64,000 nucleotides of DNA from Mucidula mucida. Lineage: Eukaryota > Basidiomycota > Agaricomycetes > Agaricales > Physalacriaceae. The stretch covers positions 1 to 64,000 of the forward strand of contig JADNYV010000020.1 of NCBI GenBank assembly GCA_015501055.1, given 5' to 3'. Below, piece after piece: positions 26,294-37,055 of this stretch (position 1 is its first letter; each line of letters opens with the position of its first letter). Under the pieces are notes generated by a model. The model saw nothing but the letters and a program-made list of their open reading frames with translations. It was not told where the DNA came from and did not search any database. Position numbers and translations under genes: made by a program.

Positions 26294-26948
26294 CGCAGAA
26301 AACCGAGGCGGGTAGTTAGTTGCCCTGAGAGGGAACGGGTAAGCGCCTCAGCATGGGGAAGACGATGGGGACAGGATGACACGGAAAACAAACGCTGAAA
26401 GCGCTAGAAGTGCTAATACCAAGCCATATGCAAAGGCACGGTAACTGGCTGCGATGGCTGTGGCTATGGCCGGCGCGTGATGGCGGTACTACGGGGTGCA
26501 GCGAGAAAATCCGTCCAACGCATACGGCTCACAGCACAAGGCCGGGTTGCTGGGTAGCACGGCGAAAAGAGAGCAGCGACGCGACGACGAGTACTCACAG
26601 AGGGTGTAGCACGCTTCATGCAACGATGAGGACAATAGCGACAATGAAGCGTGTGCCCGAGAAAGTGGAGGCGGCACGTTGCTGAGGGAAAGCGAGCAGA
26701 GCCTGGTCGTTGTGGTTCGTAAATAAGGGAATAAAGGGGATAGTCGTCCTCGTAAACTACGAGGCCGGGACGAGAAATGTACAATCGAGAATTCGCAAGG
26801 TCACTATTGGTCAGCCTCCGCTCTTCGGCTTTTTCCATAGCGAGGATTTCGGTCCAAAATTTCTCTTGTCTCGTGCCCTGGGCTAGGCACGAGGCGCGTA
26901 CAAACTTTGTGTAGAGCTAGGTAGGTAGAACCGCTGTATTTTTTACTT
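26294..26948. other. Cyclin gene upstream region
   Basis: Lies between the cyclin start and the TRM82 stop, both on the minus strand. I looked for SBF/MBF boxes (ACGCGT, CACGAAA) that often control G1 cyclins and found no exact copy. No gene is supported; the small ORFs here have no family resemblance. Confidence 0.35.
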
Positions 26949-28858
26949 CTACACGCCCTCGTCGGGCTGCAGACTCTTCTTCTGCCTCTCCTGGATCGCC
27001 TTCTTGCTCTTCAGTTTCCCAATCTCTTTCTTGCTCAACGCCTGCCCTCCTCCCTCCGAGGCAATGTCATCGGGACGATCCATAGCATTATGCTCGGCAT
27101 GTGTGTTTTTGGCAACGATTTCAACGCGCCGTATAATTCTAGATTATCTGCATCGCCTGTCGATGATAACAAAGCAAATGAGCGACAAGAGCGTCATTGG
27201 TGACACGCACATACCGGGTAACAACGACAGCGAATTTAGTGTCGCCAACAAGGCGCTCGACGGATCACTGGAAATAGGAATCAACTGATTTGAAGTGTAA
27301 GTGTGGTGTCTCGCCATATGTCCGAAGCAGCGTACTTTGTCTTCAAATACCTGTGCGACATGAACAAAAGGTGACGGCGTGGCTTCTTTGTTATAAGGCC
27401 AAGCAGCGTCGACAGCTGTCCAAACCGATGGAGTTTCCCCTTGAATGACACAAAAGTCTAGGACAGGTTTATGCAAGTTCAGTGCATGGATCTTGGGGCG
27501 CGGGTTTTCTGATGTCGGACATTGCAAGCTGAACAACGCGGTCCCCCTAAAAGATAGGGAGAGTTGAGCGCGAAACAACGGCAAAACTGTTGCAAGAAGC
27601 TTGGACGTACCCCACGACGCTGAAGACAACGCACAGTGCTTCCTTAATGAAAACAGACTCGATCTTGTGTACAGCGAGTACAGTTTCTGCTGTATCCTCA
27701 TCTTTGACAGCTGCCAAATCATCCATGCGCGTGTCGGCGATTGGAGTATTGTGCTCTTGTCCCTTGTTAAGCTGTTTCCTCCGTTTGTTCGCTTTGGGTC
27801 GATCGTGATCATCATCACCCTCGTCGTTGTCGTCGTCTTCGCCACCTCGACGCTTTTTATGGGGCTTAATTTTGACTTGAATGAATTCATGAACGGTCTC
27901 CCAGATCGGCACGTCGTATTTCAACTCGCCGGACATCCACTCCCATACTTTAATTTCAGAATCGCCGCCACCAGATATAAGCACAGAAGGTTGAGACGCC
28001 GGAATATGAAGGGCGGAGATAAATCTGCAAGAGACGCAGTAAATACCGAACCGAAGACGATGCAACGATGCCACTAACTTTGTAGAGCCGAGGCAATAAC
28101 TTTCAATACAATATCCTTGGGGGTACCAACTGACGCGAATATGTTCATCTCTGTCCGCTGTAATTATGTACTTTTCGTCATGCGAGATCAGGAAGGATGT
28201 AATCAGAGACGTGTGCCCAAGGATCAAGGTACCAGAGGTCGAGGGATGTGAGACCAGAGAGCTTCGATCTCGAGCTTGTTGTTCACTAGCAGTTTTCGGG
28301 TCCGACGGAGGTGGGGGATGCAAGGAATAGCTGTACGACATCCTCCATGAGCACGATACAAGAACAAGGCCGGTTCTCTTGCCTGAAGATGTCTCCAAAC
28401 TTATCGGAGACTAGAATGGTTTGACTGTCTGCAGTAAACGCGAGACTGGTGGGCTTCTTGGGTAATTCCCTGCCCGATAGTCAGCACTGAGAGGAAACGC
28501 ATGAGGAAGACAGATGCGAGAAGAATGGACCAGAAACGAACCTCTCACTAGAAAGCGCAATGGTTCCGTCGCTTATATCCCACACTTTGAGCATCTTGCC
28601 ATCACTAATCGTGGCTAGATAGGACCTCGAGGAATTTATTGCTGCACATCTTATAGGTCCAGATTTTTTCAACGCTTCCTGTTCTGCGGGAAGACTCGCG
28701 GATGATGAGATGATGTGGCCAGTGCTATATTTTATTAGTTATTTATTGAACGAAGGGATAGAAGAACCATACGAGGAGTCTATCGTCTGAATATGAGGAC
28801 CAGATATCACGACTGACGGTGAGGATGAGGACAGCAAGAGTTGGGAGTGGGGGTACAT
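26949..28858 (-). CDS. TRM82: tRNA (guanine-N7-)-methyltransferase non-catalytic subunit Trm82 (WD repeat)
   Basis: Stabilises Trm8 in the enzyme that makes m7G46 in tRNA. Start MYPHSQLLLSSSPS-like, then GPIRCAAINSSRSYLATISD with GKMLKVWDI (WD repeat), LILGHTSLITSFLISHDEKY, the diagnostic ADRDEHIRVSWYPQGY with CIESYCLG, LISGGGDSEIKVWEW, a basic-acidic insert (KPHKKRRGGEDDDNDEGDDD), and a C-terminal LSKKEIGKLKSKKAIQE ending PDEGV and TAG at 26949. The DRDEHIR block is specific to the Trm82/WDR4 family. About six introns. The ATG lies only 47 bp from the divergent PAF1 ATG. Confidence 0.9.
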
Positions 28859-28905
28859 GGATAAAAATGTTGTTTGTTGTGATCGGACCTGCTTTAACGC
28901 AAACG
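28859..28905. promoter_or_regulatory. Very short shared 5' region between TRM82 and PAF1
   Basis: Only 47 bp separate the two divergent start codons (TRM82 ATG at 28858 minus, PAF1 ATG at 28906 plus). The promoters must therefore overlap or lie inside the opposite gene's 5' exon or intron. No TATA box is visible. Confidence 0.5.
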
Positions 28906-30468
28906 ATGAGTCTGAAGAAAAGGTAAGGCTTAATCTAACAAATTCTTTTGCTCACGATAATCAGCAAGCTCGACCTGCTCGTGCGAGTGCGATACTCAAA
29001 TCCACTGCCGGCACCGCCATGTCCTCCGAAATTGCTCGACATCCCTACCAATCCCAAGCGATACGCCCGACCTGAGCTGCTCAATGCACTGGCAAATCAG
29101 ACTCCACTGCCCATGATTGTTGACGCGGAATGTGGGATGCCGCTCGACCTAAGCAAATGGGAATGTCTGTGGCAGGAGGGCGCCGATGATTCTGGTTTGT
29201 TCTTCCCCGTCTGCTCTCGATCGCATGTTCAAAGCATCGTAGAACTGAACCCTGACCCCGACAACTTGCCCAAACTCGACCCCAAGGATGACTTTTTGGC
29301 GTACGATGCTGCGGGGCCCTCGACCGGCGCATACACCAACGGAAACACGCCCAGTGCCTCACAGGGTACACCTTTGTCAATGTACCCTGGCTTCGCAAAA
29401 CAGAATACACAAGCAAGTCCGATGCGCGTTCTAATATGAGTGAAACGTGCGTATCTACCCGCTACGCGTCTATGCTTGTTCTCACTCTAGTCCAGCAAAA
29501 ACGTGCAGGCCCCTCCCATTGACGTTTCCCATGCGGCTCAGATTCGCGACATCGAGGCCACCTTCGTTGCTGCGAATCAAGATTTCTCATTGAAGAATCT
29601 TCGTCATCCTACAAAACCAAAACTCACCGCTATCGAATCCTACGAAGTCCTACCTGATATTGACATATGGCCAAACCAATACGATCTTTTCCGGTTTTCA
29701 GAACGGCCTGGCGAGAGGGCTCTTGACGTCAGTATCCCTCATTTGATAAGTTGGTTATACTCATATTGTCTAGATGGAAGATCCTCGACTAGACTGTGCC
29801 ATTCTTAGGCCCATGAAATCCGAGCATGATTCATTCCTTTCTTACTACCTCACTCCAGATGACAAGACTGCATTCACCTTTAAAGAGAATCGCTCCAAGC
29901 TACAGCCGTATGAAAAAGGTTTCGACGATAGCCCATTAGTAAGAGCTCAAGATTTTGTACAAATTGATATAGGCTCACCTTTTCCAGAAAACGGAATTCC
30001 GCTTCGTCAGAGATTACGAGACCGTAAAGGTCGAGCAGGAGGTACCGAACGAGTTCTTGTTGGTGCTAAACGATGGCTCGCCGTCAAACGATATGGAGGA
30101 CGTCTTTGGATGGACGACAGCAAGTCTCAAAAGCGCAGAATGAAGGGCGCTTACTACAAGAACATCGAGCGGAAGATGACGCTCAAGAAGAAACGTGCCA
30201 AGGTATCGTCTATGTTCGATCCTTTTCAGCCGTAATCTCATACCATATGCAGATTCAAGAGAAATATCCTGACAAGTGGGATGTAATACAAATGCAGTAT
30301 TGCGATATGGACGCCGGGGAGGTAGAGGAGAGAGACGAGGCGTTGGCCGAAGTCATCGACCCAATGTACATGATGCGTGGCGAAGCTGACGCGGATGCGG
30401 ATGCGGAGGATGACCCATTGTCAATACCCACAGGTAATGGTGCTGACGTCGTAATGGCGGATGCATGA
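28906..30468 (+). CDS. PAF1: RNA polymerase II-associated factor Paf1
   Basis: Core subunit of the Paf1 complex, which accompanies Pol II and promotes H2B ubiquitination and elongation. Exon 1 is MSLKK, spliced (GTAAGG...CAG) to SKLDLLVRVRYSNPLPAPPC, followed by CPPKLLDIPTNPKRYARPE and MPLDLSKWECLWQEG. After introns come APPIDVSHAAQIRDIEATF, LKNLRHPTKPKLTAIESYEV with LPDIDIWPNQYDLFRF, MEDPRLDCAILRPMKSEHDS with FLSYYLTPDD, and near the C-terminus QEKYPDKWDVIQMQYCDMDA plus an acidic end. These match Paf1 throughout. The start at 28906 gives the expected KxKLDLLVRVRYxNPLPxPPxPPKLL opening. About five introns. Confidence 0.93.
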
Positions 30469-30779
30469 CAGTGGCGCATGTTTGTCGAGTTATCTATCGC
30501 TTTGTTGTACGACACACCTTTTGCAATTTGACTTGTTCATCACGGCCTCCCGTAGTAATTTGAATCTGGTCAAAATGTTGCCTTGAATGTGTCTGAGAAC
30601 TATCATCGCGTTTCTGGCGCCCCGAAGAAGATCGTCGCGATGTGGCGTCGCGACATGGCGGCAGGCACGGAGATTGCCGGCCTCTTCATGGCTCGATCTC
30701 TCCTCTCTTCTCAACCGACCTTGAAAATGCGCAATCTTTCGCGTGTGTCAAAGGTAGAAAATGCACTACCGTGAGCCTG

Positions 30780-33228
30780 TCACCCACCTGCGCTCCGACT
30801 CGCTTACTGGATGCGTTTCATTCTCCCCGCGTGTGGTACAACTTGCTTGACGTTCTAAATCTTGCTCCAGAGCTGTATGGGAAAGGTGAACGGGGCTCGC
30901 TTTGCCGGATATTTTAGCTGAAAATGTCAATGTAGACCTGTCCTTGACGTTCAACTTCCGGGAGTCCAGCGTGAACAACGTCGCGGTCCTTAACGGTGTA
31001 ATTTGCATGTGCGATCCAGAGATCATTTTCGGTGTATCACAGTGCACCTCGACGAGGAGAGGTGTACCTTATCGGTGTCGAATGCGCGTGAACACCACCG
31101 AAAAGGCCTCCAATGTAGATCCATACGCGTAGACGTTCGCTTTCCTGACGGTGAGCTTCGTACTTTGGGAATTCACTATCCGTTAATAGGACTGCCCACG
31201 CCTCACTCTGGTCTGGAAGGCAGGGAGATGGAATTGCGATGCTCGGTGTTACAGTCACCGACGCTAAATATCATTCGCACACAACTTGGCATCGACTCGA
31301 TATTTCCCATATGGCTTCCGGCCTTGCTCATACGCTACCTCCATGGGATGCTCACCGGGACGAGAGCCAGACGATTGATGCTGCGGCTAGTGCTTGACTG
31401 TACGACTGACATCTATTTTGAAACTTCGGTGACGCAAAACAACATTCAGGACTCCAGTCCGACTTGGGATACACGAAGTCCAGACTCGTTGAAGGGCATA
31501 TAAAGTTCATCACCACGATTCATTGAGCTATGACTTCCTCGGTGTGCTACCCGAACTCTCTTCTCCCACCATTCAACGCTCAAGTTGGACACCAATAGTA
31601 ATGTTACGAAAAGTTCCTTGTGAGTATCTGGAGGTGGATCTACCCCAGAAGAAACATCAGAAGACGACAAGCAACATTCGTTCTCACCGTATATCACCGC
31701 CTTTTTGGCATTGTCTTCATATCGAACATGCGGTCCTGATTGCGTTGTGCATCCATGGCGCTGATTCGCAGATCCTTGGACTCGTTACGGTGGCCAATAT
31801 TTTATCGCAATCGCATACGCAGGACAACGTCGTCAAGCTCTGTTCACTATTTACCTCGGTGTGCCATCTTCGTGAGTACTTCCTTTTCGCACCGAACTAG
31901 ATATCTGATGTGTGTATTACTCAGCTGGCCTCTGTGGTTTCGTCTTCTCACGGCGAGAGTTTACCAATTGGGAGGAGTACACTCAGGCGCAGCGGTGTCG
32001 AGTACTATATGGCTCGCGGCTTGACCATCCAAGTTACAAAAGAACATATCCGCAGAGACGAAGTGGAGAGGTTTTTCCTTTATTCGTTCTTGTAAATCAT
32101 GGGTTTCTTCTTCTAGATCTCCGCGGCGACTGTAGCCGTCACTTGGGTCATCCTACTCTTTCTAGCTGGGATTGTTGTATTTGCGCATCCCTCCTTTCGA
32201 AGCAAAAGTCCAATACGTTTGAACGCATCCTTCGATTTGTGGTTGGACTGCAACCGCTCTTGTGTGGGTTCAGGTACGTCTACAACGTGTCGACAATCTA
32301 CGCTGACTGGTGTTCGCAACAGATCATCTTGCTCACAAAAGACTGGAAGAATCGCGCTTCCCTCGGAGATGCATTGCTTCACTCAACTGCGTTTTGGTTG
32401 ATGGTTGCCATAACTGGTCTGTAGCAGTGTGGATGAGATCGGTCCTCGCCAACCTAAACCTCAACACTAGTTTTCCTCGCTCCTCCATGGATGAGACTCC
32501 GCAAGGTTCCGGTTGCAGTGGATACTCTCCGACCATGCTGTCCGACTCTTTGTCAGCTATAGAAGTGCGCTTGAATACCTGATCTTATCATAGTCAGATC
32601 GACTGATGCAACATCTAGTCTTTGGCTTCAAGCCCGCGCCACGTCCTGGATCGTTTAGTCGCATATCTTTGAGTCCCTCAGCGAATGGCATGCATTTGCC
32701 AACTTTCCTGTACCCGGAACCGATGAGTTTTCCGTTGTCATCTCACAGGCAGGAGGTTGGACTACAAAAATCATCAACGATCCTCCTAAGGAGATCTGGA
32801 TCTGCGGAACGCCTGTATCTGGAGTGCTGCGCGTCAATATCTTGTTTAGACGCGTAGTGTTTGTAGCTACCGGTAGTGGTATCGGCCCTATCGCACCCTG
32901 CCTTTTGGAGCGGTCGACTGTTATGGACTGGATCTGACATCAGAAGGACATTTGGGGACGGACTGGTCAATACGGTCCTTGAGGCTGAACCTGGAGCTGT
33001 AATTTATGGTGAGTTTGCTTTCTTGGCTTCGTGCTCTAGTCATAAAGTTCATTCTTAGACACTCACATATACGGTCGGCCTGACATGATGAAATTGACAT
33101 ACAAGATTGTTCAAGATTTCGAGGCTGAAGCTGTTGTGATCATATCTAACGAACCCTTGACGAGAAAACTCGTGTATGGCCTAATGAGTAGAGGGGTTCC
33201 TGCCTTTGGCGCTATTTGGGATTCGTGA
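30780..33228 (+). pseudogene. Broken membrane oxidoreductase-like gene (ferredoxin-reductase-type NAD-binding end)
   Basis: Coding traces run along the plus strand in changing frames. In order: AYWMRFILPACGTTCLTF (membrane helix), NLAPELYGKGERGSLCRIF, GDGIAMLGVTVTDAKYHS, SPYITAFLALSSYRTCGPDC, ADPWTRYGGQYFIAIAYAGQ, RVYQLGGVHSGAAVSSTIWL, TVAVTWVILLFLAGIVVFAH, GWTATALVWVQ, LGDALLHSTAFWLMVAITG, WHAFANFPVPGTDEFSVVIS, VVFVATGSGIGPIAPCLLE (nucleotide-binding glycine motif) and RPDMMKLTYKIVQDFEAEAV, ending GAIWDS and TGA. This is the layout of a fungal multi-pass protein with a reductase-like C-terminus. Damage includes in-frame TGA codons at 31621 and 31762 and frame breaks near 32025, 32207, 32230, 32680 and 32925. 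Several GT-AG introns are still recognisable. The 5' limit is uncertain; 30,469-30,780 shows no clear coding. Confidence 0.8.
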
Positions 33229-35220
33229 CTACTTGAATCTGCTGTATTTAAAAGGTGGGCTCTCAAATCAATAGTCTATCATACGCACTGAAGTCAAGGC
33301 TGTCGAATGACCGTTTCTCGTAATCGATCAGCGTCCTGACGCTCCGGGAGGTGATGCCCTTATTTGGGATGTCGGAATCTGATCGCGACATCCGGGCCGA
33401 ACCCGGATGCAGTGTATAACGCAGTTACTTGATATCTCTTCATTGTGAACAGACTGTTACTTGTTGCATGGATAGAATATACACAGCCTATGACAAAATC
33501 GAGTCCAGCGTCAGTGGTAATCAGCGATGACTGCTACACCCATATCACGACTCCATGCAGTGCCGTCTTCATCCATGATGTTAATCGTCAGCACGTCCAG
33601 TCCGGTATCACTAGGTGCGATATACGTGGCAAACGCGTTGGTCGCGGATACCGATCCCTTCCCTACGTTAATGGTGAATGTCGGATTGACAAATCCACGA
33701 GCCAGGTCTTCTAGTGATACGCTGATTGTACTGCTGGGAGCTACGAAAACATGAGGCTCCGCCATCCAGTTCAGATATCCGTCCAAAGGAGTCCAACCAG
33801 TTTCACCATCATCGGAACCATCCCACCAGTCTGGCAATCCATCGTTGTCGCTATCGACGTCCCAGGCCGCGCGCACAGCGTTTGGGTAGTTTTCAAGACC
33901 TCCCACATCGGCGGGATCGTCAATAATACCGGCTTTTCCTGTGTAGCTCCCAACGTAAGTCGTCGTATTGGTTATTGTTTCGTTGATGATTCGCTTGTCA
34001 TGGTCATCTAGGACAGGAATATTCGCGCCAACGTCTGACAATACACGCTTGCGGGCCTCCTTCGCCGGCTGAATATCGACACTGTTAGGGAAGAAAGGCT
34101 GGTCGAGGAAGTACTGATACGTCGGAGCAGGATCGATGGTCACCCACGCAAAGCACGGACCGACGCCACTGCTTGTCGTAGAGTTGAACACCTGGGGAGT
34201 GTTCTCGTCAAATACGCCAGGCATAACGTTGCCTGAGCAGTAATATTGTTGGCTTCCCGGAAATGAGTCTTCGTATTGAGCTTTAAAAGAGTAAAAGATC
34301 GCCGTTGCAGCACCCGTCTGATAGTAGTTATTGATGAAATCGGCCTCGCGCGCGCCTCCATCAGTTGCTCGGTCGCCTAGGATGCCTTGAGTAGACCGAA
34401 ATGAACATCTTGTTTCCAACATACCAAAGTTGTATACAACATTGTTGACAATGCTGAGTTGCCCATTGAAATTGGCAGCGTTATCCAGTCCGCCCGCCAT
34501 GCTCCAGGATCTCCCTTCGGCATGAGCGATGAGGTTGTGATGAAAAGTACCGGTATTTCCTCCAATACTCGCCGCGAATCCGTGTTGTGTCCCTTCCGGA
34601 TAATTTTGGTGTCCAGCTGCGTTGAGAGGCTCTGAGATAAGGGTCTGTTGTAGCGTGATGTTATATGCGTCGCGCGAGGAAAAGGATTCATCGATTGTCC
34701 AAGAAATCGAGCAATGATCGAAGATACAGTGATTAGACCCACGCATACCTGCGCAAGATGAATGCTATAATTCTGAGGTCGGTAGAAGCACTCACCCATG
34801 CCGTCAACGGTTTCGTTGCTGAGCTTCCCGGGACGTACGCGCAAATGGCGTATTACAACGTCTGACGTGCCTGATAGACCAACGGGGAACGCCTGGAGAA
34901 CAATGCCTTTTCCCGGGGCCGTTTGACCCGCCACCGTAATGTACTTTTCAGTGATAGTTACTCGAGCTTTCAATGTGATTACGCCTAGAGGGAAAAGCGT
35001 CAATCACACTTTGTTCAGGTACGAAGAAAACATTGTACTGACCGCCCACATCGAAAATCACAGTTCGCGGGCCAGTTAAAGCGCTGACTGCCCAGCGAAA
35101 GCTCCCTTCAATCACATCCTCACTTGATGGATCGTAATCTTTGAGATTAGTGACTTTGGCAACGGCGCCGTTGCGGCCACCTCTTGCATAGCGACCATAA
35201 CCATCTGCACCGGGGAATGC

Positions 35221-35229
35221 TACACCACC
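35221..35229. repeat. Outer element left end: TA duplication plus inverted repeat
   Basis: TA then CACCACC. Pairs with GGTGGTG then TA at 39724-39732. Confidence 0.85.
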
Positions 35230-37046
35230 CTCTTGAGGTGACGTGAGTAGGATGTTCGGAAGATGACATCCGAGCATCTAGCCTTTGATGTCAGCACCCC
35301 ATCAAGACCATGTCGCCAGGATGTTTCCTCATAAATCGCACGTGTCTTCCATTGAGCCTTGTAACTAGAGTATCAGAATTTTGTATACTCGAAACATTGT
35401 TGAATGCATGGGTACTCTATTCTGAAATGACAGTAATTTTATACGGTATCCTGTGAGCCTCCGACCAGGGTACAATCATTTGAAAGCGGGCAGCTGCGCC
35501 GCCTGCGCGTCGCGACTAATTCTTTGCCACTTGTGCTCACGAACACGGAAAACAGATATAAATCACTTGATTAATAGGTATGATAAAATATGTAAACGAA
35601 TGGTGATCTATAGACATTGGGAAGCACAGCGAAATCTAGGACGACGATGACGGCCCAGCCACAGGTGCCGGCGCCGCCGCCACTCGGTTTCCTTGAGCTT
35701 CAGCACTCAGCATGAAGGCATTGATCGATACGGTGGCGGCTGCATCCCCAAAGCGATGGCGATCCTTGGTGAGAGCATGTTGGAAAACCCTGTCGTGGTG
35801 ATCTGTCAGTCTATGGGTTCGGAAGCGGTTGAAAACACGTACTTGGTAATCTTTGCGGCATCCTTCTTTTCCTCTCGGATCTTCACAAGTTTCGCATCGA
35901 TACAATCCCAAAAGTCGGACGGCACCTTTCCATTCATGCTCTCGTCAAGCTTAGCTGCATACAAATACCGCTGAGAACAGTCCGACTCAGCTCATGACAC
36001 ACAGAAGCTCACGAAAGCTCACCAAAAACGCGACGCGCGCAACAAACGGAAGTGTGATAGACACAACAACACCAGTACTGGTGACGGTATCGATGATCTT
36101 CTCAGTGAGCTCGTAAATGCCCCACGAGGGTCCGTCAAACTTCTTTAGAGTGTCGTTAAAGATTCCCATGGATTGTCCGATCTGTGCGAAGGTGTAAGTC
36201 AGAATGCAAGGCGAAGAAGTAAGTCGTACCAAGTCTTTCGTGTCGTTGCGATAATGAATAAACTTTGAGCCAATGTATCTCCCGATAAGCTTGTTAGCAG
36301 CTTTGTCGCGGGAGACACCAGCTGGAATATTTCCATCTGCTGCAAGCTGTGTCTAAGGTTGTGTTAGTTACACAGCCGCTCGGAAAGACGCATCACACCA
36401 TGAGCTTCTTGTTGGGCCATTCTTTATAGGCGGAGAGGTCACTGCTCAGGAAGAGCTCTGCAGCTTTGACATCGATGGCATTCTGAACACAGTAAGATGA
36501 GAACTTCGAAGATGAAACTGCATACCGTGAGCGCAGCAGGCAGGGTATTATCTGCCCATACATCGTCGACGCGCTCTTTCGCCATTAGGGTCTCTAGCTT
36601 GGAGAACAAGGCAAGTCGCTCGAATGCCCATTGCTTGGTGCGACCCGCCTCGGGAACGCTGAGAAGTCGTAACAAGGAGTCGAATTTATCGCACTGGAAG
36701 TATCATGAGCAAAGAACAAATACTCCAAGGATACACTTACATCTTCCCCATCTGACGCTTCCGATTCCGTGACGGATTCATCTGGATTAAGGATGGCGCG
36801 CTGTACGTTGCTCGACTCCGAGGGCTCAGCAAAGGCTTCCGCAAGAAGCTGCGCAAGGCGCTCATTACAAATTGGCACATCGCTGGGGACAGTCTGAAGC
36901 TGTTCAGACTGATGAATAATGGTACGGCTCATCGAGTTCAGACGCACCATAGGCCCCAAAGCAAACAACTCCTGCAAGTGGCAGTTCGTATCCTGAACGT
37001 GTCCAATGAGCGGTTTCAAGGCAGCGGAGACTGCTCGTTCCAAAGG

Positions 37047-37055
37047 TACACCACC
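37047..37055. repeat. Inner element left end: TA duplication plus inverted repeat
   Basis: TA then CACCACC, directly after the outer element's CCAAAGG. Pairs with 39295-39303. Confidence 0.87.

Noticed and set aside
30490..30714. Minus-strand ORF reading HIQGNILTRF, reminiscent of a DyP peroxidase N-terminus
   Set aside because: The match is ten residues, no following peroxidase sequence exists (PAF1's 3' end lies there), and the plus strand is also open. Probably chance.
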